The notes under the pieces were generated by a model that was not told where the DNA came from, made no database searches, and was given only the letters and a program-made list of their open reading frames with translations. From Stomorhina lunata (taxonomy: Eukaryota; Arthropoda; Insecta; Diptera; Rhiniidae), in the NCBI GenBank assembly GCA_933228675.1, contig OW121744.1, positions 116,583,600 to 116,647,599 on the forward strand: a stretch of DNA of 64,000 nt, read 5' to 3'. Position 1 is the first letter of the stretch; each line of letters opens with the position of its first letter. Made by a program: the position numbers and the translations under genes. Shown piece after piece: positions 1-12,703 of this stretch.

Positions 1-2398
1 ATAAATCTTGCTTAACAATCTTGCAATTTTTTATAATAGATAAGTTATGAAAACCAAAAATTTTATGTTAAAAATTGTCACTTATGACTTCTTTATGACA
101 ATATGAGTTTTTAAGACATCACATGAATCTTTTTATAATGCTAATAGATTTTCTATTTTAATTATAGATTTTTTGTGGTTTTTATTTTAATCCCAAAATA
201 TTATGCAAGATTTTTTTGCTAAAATAGATTTAAATTTTTTTATAAATTCTAAACAAATTTGATTTATTCTCTACAAAAAAAATACAGTGACGATTATTTT
301 AATTTTATTTTGTTTTTTGGCAACGAATTTGTTTGATTCTTACAACAAAAATTTTTAAATATTTTTATTTTAACAGAAAAACATTGTGGGAGTAGAGACA
401 ACGAAATATTTACGAATTAAGGTCAAAGTCTAAATCAAAGAGATTTACAAATGCGGAAAAGGGAATACATGGGCGTTAACTAAGAATAGAATGAAAAAGA
501 GGTATAAAAAGTGCTAAGGTCGGTCAAGCCCAACTACAGGACAGAAAAAACATCAACAAATTTCTTGTGTGTTAAGTAACTTGCAGTTTTTGTAAAGACA
601 AAGGCATTTGTGGCATCAGCCATAATAAGCTCAGAAATTTATTTTACGGAGTGCTTTTACCGTTTCTGAGAAGGAACTGAAAGCCTATATATTTCTGGTT
701 GGATTAGACATCATAAAACTATGGAAAAAGGAAAATGAGTGGTATTTAAACAATAATGTGATTTTTGTACCACTTGAGGCAAATCCATCCAACTGCACAG
801 GATTCCAGCCTGTGAAATAATACAAATGAATTGTACAGAATTAATTAAATTTAACGTATTTTAAAGAATTTGTATATTACACGGTTTTAGTTTTACTGAA
901 CTTAATACAACTGCAAATATTATTGAAAACACTACTGATAATTGAACTTGGAACTTAACCTCGAACTGAAGTTGGAACCAAACCTAGTACTAACATTTAA
1001 AAGTTTAATTTCCAATAATAATTTTTCTTATTTCCTTTTATTTAATTGTTCTCTTAAGTCTTATCAGATGCTTAATCATAACAGCAACTTGTTAATAATT
1101 TGTTTACAAATATTAACAAAATAACATTAAGTATTCAAATTTCTGTTGACATCGAAATACTTTCTATTTTGTTTTCGCTTTTTTTCCACATTTTGCATAA
1201 ATTTTCTGCTATAACAGAGAATAATTGTTTAAATTAATACAATGTGCTATGAATACATATTAATTAGTAAATTTAGACACGTTTTAACCTATTTTTATGA
1301 GACTAAAATTTAAAGAAATTAAACGTTTATTGATCTTTAGATAATGGGTCTAAAAAGTTGTTATAAAAATTGTTTTATTATACTTAATAAATTTACAACT
1401 ATTTTCAATGAAAAATGAGCCAAATTAAAAAAGTGATGCCAAGTATTTCAATGTCAGACTTGTATAACGGCACTCACAGAAAAATGTAAACAAACATTTC
1501 TCATATACTTCATCTCTTCATCTATATTCACGGAGTGGTTACTGTGAATATTACTGTAAGGCAGCAAACAGTATTGCCAACTTAATTGTAACAGGGTTGT
1601 ATAACTCTCACTTTTAAATTTAGTAACTCGTTAGAGAATTAACAATTTGAAAATGTTTTAACAAAAATTTCTAAAGTTTCTTTCTGTGTTTCTATTATTT
1701 CCACTAAAGCAACAAACAATAAACAAAGACAGCACGTGAATCTATGACGTTTTGCCAACAACTGCAAAATTTTGCCTTTAACAGCGTATAAAAAAGTAGT
1801 CTATCAGTGCAAAAATACAACGCAATTCACCTTGCAATATTAATATTGAAAAAAAAATGTTTATATACAATAACAAAACTTGATGAAATACTGAAATAAA
1901 AAACCAATTACATTCAATAACAGCGTAAAATACACGTCATACAATTTATTTCCTCCAATAATAATCATACCCGTCGTTTACACCATCTCTCTGAGTGAAA
2001 AGTTTGCAATGTTTTTATTTTTGTATGTCCGCATGTAACCCTGCTTTACCCCATTAATATTTAATAAACACGTAAGAACTTTGAATTAATTATATGTATA
2101 TACAATTTCTACACAATTTCTTATGGAAATTAAGAAAAAAAAAGAGAATTTTGAAATGGAATTTAAAATTAATGTTATATGTAAACAGTGTACAGTACAA
2201 CTTCGATAGTCCAGACATACGATAGTCCGGACACTGTAATAATTTGAACATTTAGTAAAATTTAAAATTTTTATCTAAAGAATTTTTTATACTTATTTCC
2301 TTGTAATAATAAATTCTTTTTTATTGAAATTTCGCTAAAACCAAAAAATACTTCCATACAAAGGGTTCAACCCTCGGGGGAACCTAATCCCTCAGATA
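1..2398. other. AT-rich intergenic DNA, no gene seen
   Basis: No reading frame here looks coding: the only long one (942-1124) is low-complexity Leu/Asn. Around 2198-2243 two copies of a GATAGTCC-type word sit next to CAGTACAACTTCGATAGTCC. This resembles the end of a pogo/Tigger-type transposon, but I found no matching inverted end, so it is only a possible solo end. Confidence 0.6.
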
Positions 2399-2821
2399 TT
2401 GCTCCACCTATCTGGCACTTTTATCTTGTCATTAAGTCTTAGATCAGCAAGGAAACCACAAAGACTTGGGGAAACGTGGTTACGTGTAGGACATCAAGAG
2501 CTCTATGGCCTAAACCGGACATTAGTGGAACCAAAATTCTACTAGGTCTGAATAGGTGAAGCTTAAGAAGATGTATAGAGTTCGGGACAAAGGGACAACG
2601 GCTCAGACATCTAGGCAGCAGATTCTTTGCTGAACTTCAGGATCTTAAACAGTGCAATTTGCATGATATTGGCTTAGATGGGTACTCTTATTCTCCCTTT
2701 ATACTCTTTTTTTCTATTCCTCTATCTTGAATCCCCTATTTTCTTATTAAAGAATCACAATGGACTCCTGGGGTCTCCGAGTGAAGGTGTCGCTTTTAAC
2801 TACCTTTATAACCTAACCTAA
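2399..2821 (+). mobile_element. Non-LTR retrotransposon 3' fragment (RNase H-containing LINE family)
   Basis: Broken plus-strand reading frames give short stretches such as TKILLGLN and LRRCIEF. They align by eye with the C-terminal ends of the LINE fragments at 45285-45890 (minus) and 58870-59835 (plus), which read KSLLGLS...LRKCIG. The sequence then runs through the family 3' UTR (CACAATGGACTC... GTGAAGGTGTCGC) to a TAACCTAACCTAA tail at 2809-2821. There are several stops and frameshifts, so it is a dead 5'-truncated copy. Confidence 0.7.
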
Positions 2822-4496
2822 GGCTTCAAAAACATTGATAAAGCGTGTCAAGAGTTAAGAAAACGTTTTGTGAATTTTTAGAACTGAACTTCCAAAACAA
2901 AAATAGTGTTGCCAGTATCAAGGGAAATTGTTATCAATTTTAAGCCTAAAATCTACTTAAGTGGATGGATACAGCATAAAAATTTAGTTGGAAAAAAGTC
3001 AGCTGTTTATTAATTTTAATTTTCTAAACATTCTTTCCATTTGACAAACTTTGTAACTTACGACACTTTGATTTTATGGTAGCTATCAATTAAATTTTTT
3101 CTATTGAATATTTAATTGTTTATTTAAAAACAAATTAAAAAACAATTTATTTAAATGTTTAACAGCTAATTTTTTGTACAATGGGTATGATTTTTAATTG
3201 CAGCTAATTGGTTGTTCACTTAAACTTTGGTCAAAGATTTAAATTAAAACAATGTTTAAATAAATATATATTTAATTAAGAATCGGAAATAAAACCTAGA
3301 GTATTATAAGTAATTAAGTTTTATAACTATAAAATAATTTCTTTAGAGTAAAAAGGGGAAGTATAACTTAAAATTTTACAAAACAAACTAGGTATAATCC
3401 CCATGACGTACAAATCTAGAGAAATTAAATCTTAAAACAAAATTCTGTTTGTTTTCTGTGTGATTTTTTAATATCGGTTGAACATGTATCACATACAATT
3501 TGGCCTTTGTGAAGTAAAAGGGTAAAGTGGGGCAAGAAGTGCCACCGAGAGAGTGAGCAAACAAAATAGATATATATATTTTTTATATGTAATTTCTACT
3601 GAAAACTGAATATCGTATGATTATAGTCAAAGTCCACACTTGAAAAACAAAATACAGCAGCCACAACACAAAAAAACCTACAACCAAACACTTACTAGTC
3701 GTTTTCTTTATTCATTTGTTTTTACAAACACTTTTTATTTTATATTTATTTTTTTTTTCTTATTTAATTTTTTTAACTAAATGTCTGACATACACGAAAA
3801 AAAATCGTATAAAACACGAAACAAAGCAAATCAGCTACAAAAAATATTCGTAATGTTCATTCATCATGATTAACACAAAATGAATTAGGAAATTGTTCAC
3901 AAAAAAGAAAAAAAAATATTATTGCAATTTTTCTGTTTTTGTTTAATTTACACTAAATCTCATTTTTCACTTCGAATAATGCCAGATTTATTGTTCTTAA
4001 AATATCAAAATAAATGGATATAATTTGATAAACGACTGAAGACTTAATATATTAATTCAATCAAATAATAATTGACTTTTGACAACTTCATATAAAAGCT
4101 ATTCCCACAATTATATACTGCCGACAATATCCCCACCCCTGCCTTATTCCAATCTGGCAACTTATAACCATTCGTGCGAAACCGTAAGTCTCTCTCTGAA
4201 GGTGAAATCTTGTTTATTTGCATTGATTTAATAAAAACCCACGATGTTGGTGTTGATCAGTACAAGCAACTTTGTTGCAAGTTCAATAGAACATTTACTT
4301 TTTCTATGATTAACAAAAAAAATGTGTTGTGCAATATTTCTGTTATAGAATTAAAAAGGTCAGTAGCAAAACTAAGTTATAAACAGATAATTGTTCCCAT
4401 TATAAATTATACATTTTGGGGTCATAAAATCTATCTATAGCTGGACTTTATTTGGCCATGATCAAACCGCGACAAAGCCTTTAGATTCTAAGTCGA
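2822..4496. other. AT-rich intergenic DNA
   Basis: Nothing recognisable. The 88-codon frame at 4174-4440 has no family resemblance and no splice or codon signature of a real gene. Confidence 0.55.
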
Positions 4497-4547
4497 GTCG
4501 TTCCAGAAATTAGAATCTAAAGTTTAGAATCTAATTTCTGAAACGAC
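4497..4547. repeat. Near-perfect 25-bp-arm inverted repeat (hairpin)
   Basis: The arms (4497-4521 and 4523-4547) pair at 23 of 25 positions around a single central base. The outer word GAGTCGTTCC (4494-4503) recurs at about 4671-4680. It could be a small foldback element or the remains of one; no coding sequence is attached. Confidence 0.75.
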
Positions 4548-5389
4548 TAGGAAATCTTAGGATTCCGACCAAGGACTGCCACTTCTGCGATGTTACGAAT
4601 AATATCGCAGTTACAATAACAAAGCGTGTTCGTAGTCACATTAGATTTATCTAAACTAAGATTTCTGAGTCGTTCCGGTACGAAGAGCCCATTGCCGTGG
4701 GAACGACGAAGGATCTTTATAGATATTATTACATACATACATGCAAAATTCGTATACATGCAATATCATTAAGCTTTGCTACATTTTAGTTTAGGATTAG
4801 CACTCAGGGAGGACCCCAGCATATGCAAATTTAACTTTCCTATGTTACAACTGACAGGAAAATCTTCCGACGAAATCGAATTCCACATACGTACTGTAAA
4901 TCTATAACGATTTGACAAAATTTATTGCGTAAGACAGTTCGATTTAAGGGAACTAGTTTCCTGATTTCGTTTTGCGACTGTACTTTTATAGATCAAAAGA
5001 GTTGGATAACCTACTGTTACTTTTGACCTCTACCCCATTCGGTCGAGAAGTTACAAAATTGGCTTTGAATATAAATTTTTGAGTTGTATTCCATTTCGTT
5101 CGGTTATACGTGCTTTATATAGTAAGGAGACATTATAAAGTGACGTACCTCTTGAATGTCTCTTTCGACACTTTGGTACTAAACCTGCAATACCTTCTGC
5201 TCATCAATTGATCTTTTCCATGTTCTAGCAGATACACCAACACGACGGTTTCTTCCCTGTGGATTCCAACTAAGCGATTTTCAAGCAATGTTTGTATATG
5301 GCCTTCGAAGTGTGTGGCTTATCTACCGCCATTTCCATTGACATAACTCTGTGGAATCAGGCATTTAGTTTGTCGCATTAAGTAGATCT

Positions 5390-6200
5390 TCATTTCATAT
5401 GCGATTCGGCATATGCTCCACTGGGAGTCAAGGATAACAGAATGCGATTCGGCCACCATATATTAAGGATTTGCATTAGGCATTTGTTTGTAAAGATTTG
5501 CAGTAGTTTATCGATGGCATTTGTGAGTTTCCATGTTTCGCTGCCGTAATACAGGATGGACTTGACATTCGAGTTGTATATTCGTAACTTAGTTTTTGTT
5601 GGTATTTGCCGAGATTTCCAAATAGCTCGAAGAATGACGAATGCAGTTTTTGCCTTATTAATAAGCGATTTAATATCCTCGTCTGTGCCTCCTTTTGTAG
5701 TTACTAAGCTTCCCAGGCAATTAAATGTATCTATACATCCAATAACCTCGTTAATACGTAATCGGCGCATTCCAAGTCTTTAAATTGTTTACAGAGTGTT
5801 GTCCATTGGATAGAGTGTCTACAATTTAGAACCATGCGCATTATGTTGTCGATGACGAGGATGAAAGAGTATAGGTGACAAGATACATCCTTGCCTTAAT
5901 CCAGTAGTAACATCGAACGAATCTGATAATTTACCCTTGTGTAGGACTTGACATTTAAAAACAACGTACATTGCCCGGATTTAGTGGAGAATTTGCTTTG
6001 GCATGTTACGATTTTCTAAAATTCTTCATAGATAGCTTCTATTGACACTGCCGAAGGACTTCATAAAGTCGATAAACCCTAGTTAAATGGGAGTGCGGAA
6101 TTCATTACATTGTGTTAATTAAATCAATACAAGAACGATTTTCTCTGAACCCAAACTGATTTTCGCGGATTGTAGAGGAAACTGCGTCGCAATATCTAAT
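5390..6200 (-). mobile_element. Degenerate LINE reverse transcriptase (RTE-like), minus strand
   Basis: Reading the minus strand from about 6200 downwards gives ordered pieces of a non-LTR reverse transcriptase: a finger region (GFIDFMKSFGSVN), then FKCQVLHKGKLSDSF and GLRQGCILSPILF. After a gap comes the thumb and C-terminal part at 5390-5770 (FNCLGSLVTTKGGTDEDI, YYGSETW). This wording is typical of the RTE-like elements that are often mis-annotated as craniofacial development protein 2-like. The catalytic YADD segment appears deleted and several stops occur, so it is a fossil. The terminal sequence near 5411-5440 recurs, inverted, at 35822-35852. Confidence 0.85.
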
Positions 6201-7456
6201 GTTCTACAAATTATCAGTAAAATAGTTTTGCTTTGATTTTTTATTAAGTAAATACCTATAATGATTTTGACGGAAAAACACGTATGAGATCACGTTCCAT
6301 CAACATTAATAGAAAAATTTACTTTAACTCCCAGAATTTTTCCTGCTGGAATAACCAATTAGATATGCGATCGAATTACTTACGTCAACTCTAATTCTCG
6401 AAATTCTTCCTACTGAAATAAAAAGCTTTATCTTCTGAAAAAACTGTTTGTTCAAATATTTTCTCTCCCTTACTTAGGAGTTTAACCCATTACATATAAT
6501 TTTATTCCGATATCTTTATACGGAAAGCTATTGTGTACTAACTATTAAGTTTTAATTTATTCAAATAATTTCACAGTTTTATAAGACAACAGACAATGAC
6601 CTCGGCACCATAACAATAAACACATGGGAAACCTAAACCTAAATTTCTTTCTTACTATTTCGAATAGACAATGAGTGGTGGAGGGAGAGAACAAATGGGA
6701 GTGGGAGCAAAAAAGCCGGCAAATTTATAGAGTTACCATATTTGTCTTTGCATTCTACAAGAATAACTTTAACACAAAAACGTCAAAACAAACAATGGAC
6801 ATGTGTTTGTTGTTGTTTAAATATTTCAAAGAACCATTCATGAAATTGTTGGTCTCGTGATATAAAAAGGCAAATAAAACCAGCAACTAAATAAAACAAA
6901 GACAAATACTAGAAAAAGTGAAACAAATACAAAAAATGGTAAAGAAAACGTGGTAAATATTTTGAAAAGCACCACAAAAGTATGGCTGCACATAACGAGA
7001 CACCGAGCAGACCAAAAAAATGTTCATACTTCGAGTGGAAAATCTTTGAAAGCATACCAGTATACCAGCTAGAAATCGTACGAGATTGAGGGGAAACTTA
7101 CTGAGCCAACAATAGCAACAACAAACAAGTTGTAAACAACAAATGGAATAAAAAATAAAATTTTCATGTAAAAACAAAGAGAAAATAAAGGCGAGTACAG
7201 ATAATAATAGACAAAAGAGCTCTTTAAAGAGAGTTGTAGTGGGCGAGGAGGGGGATGTCTTTTATTTGGTTGGGAGTGCACTTTTGATACCCTATACTAC
7301 TAATGGTGGCACTTAATAAAGTTGTCTTTTATGCAGTCTGTATTGACAAATTAGCATGGGCGAATCCAATAGAGGTCGATTGGATCTCGATACAGTCACT
7401 GTTTACTGTCATTGGTTCATGGATATTGTCGACAATAATAACATTTTTTGAAAATA
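6201..7456. other. AT-rich intergenic DNA
   Basis: No gene is supported. Open frames at 6887-7281 (minus) and 7303-7497 (plus) are low-complexity. A GATACCCTATACTAC word at 7273-7287 is inverted relative to GTGTAGGGTATTAAG at 8511-8525, perhaps the ends of a decayed element carrying the SINE. Confidence 0.5.
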
Positions 7457-7760
7457 AAAAAAATCAATTTCAAACCGTAATATCTTTGTTATCTTAAAAT
7501 ATATTACCTAATTATTTATATCAAATGAAAAAGCTACATAAATCATTGGTTTACGTTGTTGTTGTAACATCTCTAACATTTACATTTTTTTAATTTTGCT
7601 TTAATGTGGGATCTGTTTGGAGATCAAGACTAGGAAATTGTGCTACTTCTACTGGATGAAATGAAAAAAAAAATAAAATGAAAAAAAAAAATCAATTTCA
7701 AACCCTAATATCTTTGTTATCTTAAAATATATTACGTAATTATTTATATCAAATGAAAGC
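7457..7760 (+). repeat. Duplicated ~70-bp block, direct orientation
   Basis: A block reading AATCAATTTCAAACC...TAATATCTTTGTTATC...ATTTATATCAAATGAAA occurs at about 7457-7528 and again at 7689-7760, with only a few differences. The spacing of about 230 bp suggests a local duplication or two related insertions. Confidence 0.8.
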
Positions 7761-7888
7761 TTGAAGAGTTGGCTACTCAACTCATATCCATTAGTACGTG
7801 ATGTCCATTAGTTTTCGTGAAATTAATATTTTTGCGCAAAAACATGGATAAATTTTTATATTTTTTTTAATAGTTCCTTAATGTTTTA

Positions 7889-8210
7889 TATATATATATA
7901 ATTCCCCGACAACATTCCAATTGGAACAAGGGGTACTTCTCTCAGACAATGAGCTGCATCCGATTCTATTTTTAGACTCATTGAAAGGGACCTACGTTTT
8001 AACGCCGGCTCCGAACGGCAAATGCATTAGTTAGAGAAGTTTTACATAGCCTAATACTCAATAACCAGTGGCTAGCTGAGTTATGAGGTGAACCGCCGCT
8101 TTTTTTGAAAATTTATTTTTTCAAGTGGGTCTGGCCAGGGATCGAGCTTGGGCCTCTGGTATGCTAGGCGGATGACTAACCTGCTATACCACGGCGGTTC
8201 ACTAATAAAA
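7889..8210 (-). mobile_element. tRNA-derived SINE, full length, with 12-bp target-site duplications
   Basis: On the minus strand the element starts near 8210 with a tRNA-like head: GTGGTATAGCAGGTTAG serves as box A region and GCTCGATCCC as box B. It continues through a tRNA-unrelated body and ends in TTCCAATTGGAATGTTGT followed by a (TA)n tail at 7889-7901. The 12-bp word CTTAATGTTTTA flanks it exactly at 7877-7888 and 8211-8222, which is a perfect target-site duplication and shows insertion by retrotransposition. Related copies lie at 45995-46190 and 58505-58586. Confidence 0.92.
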
Positions 8211-8222
8211 CTTAATGTTTTA

Positions 8223-9794
8223 ATGAAAAGAAAAATATATTTCATCTGAAAGATATTTTGGAACACTGTTATATGGCATCCATATTGTTACAATCGGTAC
8301 AGAAATAACAGTGATATATCGATTTATATTCCGGAACTTTAAAGCACTATATCTCCCAAACCAAAAGTTTCTTGCCCATAAAAGAATTTTCAAACAAAAG
8401 CTATTTAAAAGCCCTAACCGGGAAAAATTTCAAAAAAATCAGTGAAGTTCAATTGAACTAGAATTGTTCCGCAAATTATTAAACGAGAATTCGTTTATTA
8501 AAGTTTTTGGTGTAGGGTATTAAGCAACTTAAAAAGTTTCTTAATAACTTTTAATTGTATCTAGTTTAAAAACCATGAAAAAATAATGAAAAACCAAAGT
8601 TTTTTTGAATGAATAAAGAAAGTTTTAAGAAAACTAAAACAATTTTCTAATAAATTAAAAAATATTTTTCGTAACCGTTGCATTATCAAACGAACTTTTC
8701 AAAATAATTACAAATAATTGTGTCTTAATAAGCGTTAGTTTCTTTTTGTAGGGAGTGGTGATATTTTTAGTTCATTTTTAAAGGTTACCTTAAAATAGTG
8801 GTGGTATTATGCTTTTTATAATGCATTTTATAAGGGGTCTTCAAAACGAAATTCAAAAATGCTTAAAACGGTATGACATTTGTCAGTCATTCCTTTTCCT
8901 ATTATAGGATTTCTTTGCAGTCATTCAAAAAAATGGGTGGTGGATTGGTGACTTTTATGTCTTTCGTGTGTTATTAGTGCAGAAATATTTTTTAGCTCGC
9001 CTGATTTTTAGTTAGTATAAAGTTTTATTAAGGTGTTGCATGTTGCTGTTCCATTTGGAATATATTTTTAACGGAAGTGTTGCCATCTATATTGCAAGAA
9101 ACTCGGGTCACATAACTTAGGATTAAAAGCCTACATTTTTTTTCAAGTTTAATAAATTTACTACTACTTTTGAAGTCAGTGATTATGTGGCGGGCATTAC
9201 CCTTATGTGTAGAATTTTATTCAGAAAATGTTTGTGAGCGACACCGTCATTTCTATTTAGGATGTTCAACAGTTCTGGCACATTAATCGTACTCTAAGTC
9301 CCATTAAATTATGAGGGCAGATACAGGGGAAATAGCTGCTTGCTGTGTTCTTTTAAACCTGATTTTATCGAATACACTAAAAATTTAGCCAACAAAACAT
9401 ACTATCCCCGTCACGTTGGCAACTCTGGAACAACTCATCAACACAAAGGGAAGCACGTGTTAGCACGTGCGCTTTAAAGAACCAGAGAAGCTAAATCTGA
9501 GAGCAGAGAGGGTACATTTTTGCAGCTAAAATGAGGGTTTGGGTTGCACTTGCCCTTAATGATGATACACTGTTAACATAATGTGGCAGCTTCCCGAATG
9601 TGTACAAATAATTGTAATGCATTAAGAGAATTTTAGCAGGATTCAAAATTTTACATTAATTGAAGGTCAGTTTCATTGAAAAAAGCAATGTTGAAAAAAG
9701 ATAATTATGTATGTAGATATGTATGTATGTTTCAACTTTTATACTTAAACAAAGTCATTAAGAGATGTCATTAACATAGTTGAATTTTATTTAA
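8223..9794. other. Intergenic DNA, no gene seen
   Basis: AT-rich sequence without coding frames. Nothing recognisable apart from short homopolymer runs. Confidence 0.5.
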
Positions 9795-10110
9795 AAGCCT
9801 AAGTTGTAGATCTAGTCATAGCGAGAGTTGTAGATTTGGTCGTAGCTCTAATCATAACTCTTGTTACAGCTTTAGTAAAAACAGCAGCTAAGTCTCATTT
9901 TAAAGTTCTTATCATTAGCTCTATTCAAGGTTAAAATTAGAGCTCCAGTTATAAATCTAGTCACAGGTCGAGTTATAGCTCTTATCATAACTATGGTCAG
10001 AATTGCAATTTAATCTCTAATCATATTTAGTAATAACTCTAGGTAAACCTAGAGCCATGGTCGTTGTCATGGCTCTAGTAATAACTCTAATTAATGCTAT
10101 AGTCATATTT
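9795..10110 (+). repeat. Degenerate tandem repeat of an ~18-bp AGCTCTAGTCATAACTC-like unit
   Basis: Words such as TCTAGTCATAGC, GCTCTAATCATAACTC, GCTCTTATCATAACTA and GCTCTAGTAATAACTCTA recur through about 300 bp with heavy divergence. This looks like an old minisatellite. It has no coding potential. Confidence 0.7.
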
Positions 10111-11089
10111 TTAGATATGAGGGTTGTTTAAAACACGTACCAAACTTTAAAACTCGGGACACACCTCTTCCTTCCACTCTTATCAAAATATATATATTTT
10201 ATTATAAAAAATATCCATTTTCTAGTAAACTATGTTGATATGTCTAAATCAATAAAATGCAAAATTTAAAAAATAAAAAGCATGCGAGGTCTAATATATT
10301 ATGTATGTAGAAACCAAAAAAGAAAGAACGAAAAATTAAAATAAAATGTTGCCAGGTTACCGCTTGACAATATTGCGTAATGCAACAAGCGTCTAAAGCA
10401 CCAACAACAACAACATTAAATGTTAAACGACAGCCATATAGTCAGTCTTCCAGTTGTCAGTCAATTTACTCGTTTTTGTACTTAACAAACAAACAATAAT
10501 GTTAGGTGCATGTGTACTTGAATATACATTTCCATTTCTTCTTCGAGAGTGGTGGTGTGTTCCATCTAGAGAAATGAGGTCGCATTTTAAATAGAAGAAG
10601 AACAGCAACAAGAATAAGTTTAATAAAAACTAACAAAACAAGTGTTTAGGATGGTAATCTTAAGGTCGTCACTAATATAAAGTATTTCTTAAAAAGAAGT
10701 TCGACAATTGAAGCACTTTCTATTTAAAGTTGACTTCATTTCACTGACATAAATATTTCTCTTTACAATTATATACCTATAAAATGTTTAATTTAAGTAG
10801 TCCTATCACCCCTTTTAAAAATTATTATTATCAAGAAATTTACTTAAGGGAGGGCGGCATATTCTTCTTTCTTAAACTTCTATTTTTCATTTAAAACTAC
10901 CTTGTATAACTTTCGTTGGAGTGAATGACCTTTTTCTGTATAACGTGTGAATAAAGCATCTGCTTTTCCATAAAGTTTTAAAATTTTAATGATTTAAAGC
11001 AGTAGTCCAATAAAAAGTTTAACCTTTTGATCCCAGAAGAAGAAAAGTATTGGAATAAAATCAAATTTTTGGTTCTAAAAAAGAAAAAA
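10111..11089. other. Intergenic DNA, no gene seen
   Basis: AT-rich; the minus-strand frame at 10423-10611 has no family resemblance. Confidence 0.5.
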
Positions 11090-11705
11090 ATTGTCAGTTA
11101 TCCCCAAATATGAAAATTATCCTTTTCGTTAGACCATTTACATACTTAAAAAAGATACTCCCAAATATTGAAAGATGATAATGTTCATCTCGTTTAAGCT
11201 TCATCTCTAAAATAAGTTGTCGATTGTTAAGCCTGCCTTTTAAAATCATCACGAATGGATGTAGCCTTCAACACGTGAAAATAATATAATTGATTTTTAA
11301 AATAGGTGTTCTATCACAAACAAAATTGTCGAAGTTAGGACTATACACATTACATCAAAAAACGCCGTCATCGGATGATATTTCTCTGAGTATCAATGTC
11401 AATAACGAAAGTTATAGGTCGATGATTACAAAAAGAAAAGTCAATTATCCGCAATTATGAAAATGATCCTTTTCGGGAGACCATTTACTACCAAAAGAGA
11501 CTTATAAATTTTAACAGATGATAATGTTCATCTGGTTTAAGCTTCATCTCTCAAATAAGTTGTCGTTTGTTAAGCCTGCCTTTCAAAATCATCACGAACG
11601 GATGTGGCCTTCAATACGTGAAAAAATATACTTGCTTCTTCAAAATAGGTGTTCTATCACAAACAAAATTGTCGAAGTTTGAACTATATACATTATATCC
11701 AAGAG
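11090..11705 (+). repeat. Two-copy tandem duplication, ~348-bp spacing
   Basis: The block at about 11090-11353 is repeated at about 11438-11703. Long matches are shared in the same order: GATGATAATGTTCATCT, GTTTAAGCTTCATCTCT, TTGTTAAGCCTGCCTTT, and AGGTGTTCTATCACAAAC with AAATTGTCGAAGTT. The copies differ by scattered substitutions and small indels. No protein or RNA family is recognisable. Confidence 0.88.
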
Positions 11706-11887
11706 TCATCGGAAGATATTTCCTTAACATCCGTTCATGTATTTAGATAACATGTGCTGAGAGTTCTCCCATAAGAACGATAAAAAATATGAGTTAGAAC
11801 GTCGAGCTAGTAACCCAATCCTGGAAAAAACAATTACTATGAAAAAGCTAAATTAGCAAAGGCTTGTAGACTGTTTATGTCACGGCT

Positions 11888-12320
11888 CGAGATATTCCAA
11901 GTCTCACAGCCGTATAAAAGTGCGGCTTTAAAATTGGTGTGAGGGTAGGAGTCCGTCAAGGATGTGTGCTTTATCCATTGCTATTTAATATAGTTCTTGA
12001 TGTTGTATTGAATACCTCGATGTCTGGGCAACATGGTATCTCCTGGGGACTTCACGATAGACTAGATGACATTGATTACGCTGACGAAGTATGTCTGTTC
12101 TCTGACCGATTCTCTAACATGCAATTTAAACTTCTTATGCTGCTTTAGCTGGTCTTCAGATTAACATAAAACAAAACTAACTCAATGCGAATAAACTCAC
12201 TAAATGACATTAAATTTTATGTTGCTGTGCAACCCGTTGATGAAGTTGAAACTTTCTGCTACCTTGGTTGCCATTATTACAATTTTACATTTGAAGCCTC
12301 ATCGCCTTAAAGGCTTTACA
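11888..12320 (+). mobile_element. Degenerate LINE reverse transcriptase fragment
   Basis: Positions 11934-12130 on the plus strand read GVRQGCVLYPLLFNIVLD...DIDYADEVCLFSDRFSNMQ, the palm of a non-LTR reverse transcriptase. The catalytic YADD has become YADE. A further frame continues with VDEVETFCYLG near 12238-12270. Immediately upstream, 11888-11916 on the opposite strand reads YGCETWNIS, a C-terminal reverse transcriptase motif, so two pieces lie head to head. All are dead fragments. Confidence 0.85.
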
Positions 12321-12703
12321 GAGTTTGACTTATCACTACACAATCTGTTGAAAGTTGTTAGCTACATAGGGGCAAATGTTAAAGTATAAGGGTTGAAAGT
12401 TGCCCAAAACTAACAATGGAAATTGGGCATATTATATTTAGTTTAATATAAATGCTGGCTTTCTAAAACATTTATTGCCCAAAAACGTGCATTTTAAACA
12501 AGCATTTTAAAATATTTTATCCAAAGTACACATTCAATTATATAAATTTGTATGTACATATGTACACATAATTGTGTACATAGAGAATTTTAACATAAAT
12601 AACCATGAGCCAAGACCGCCACGTTGAAAAACTTAAGAATTAAATAAATTTTCCTTTAATGAAAAAAAAGATGCCATGTAAGGCATGTCTGGCTGATAGA
12701 AAT

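Noticed and set aside
2198..2243. Complete pogo/Tigger transposon
   Set aside because: One end-like sequence only; no inverted partner found in the window.
7273..8525. Large transposon bounded by GATACCCTATAC-like inverted words
   Set aside because: The inverted words are short and imperfect and there is no target duplication; only the SINE inside has firm boundaries.
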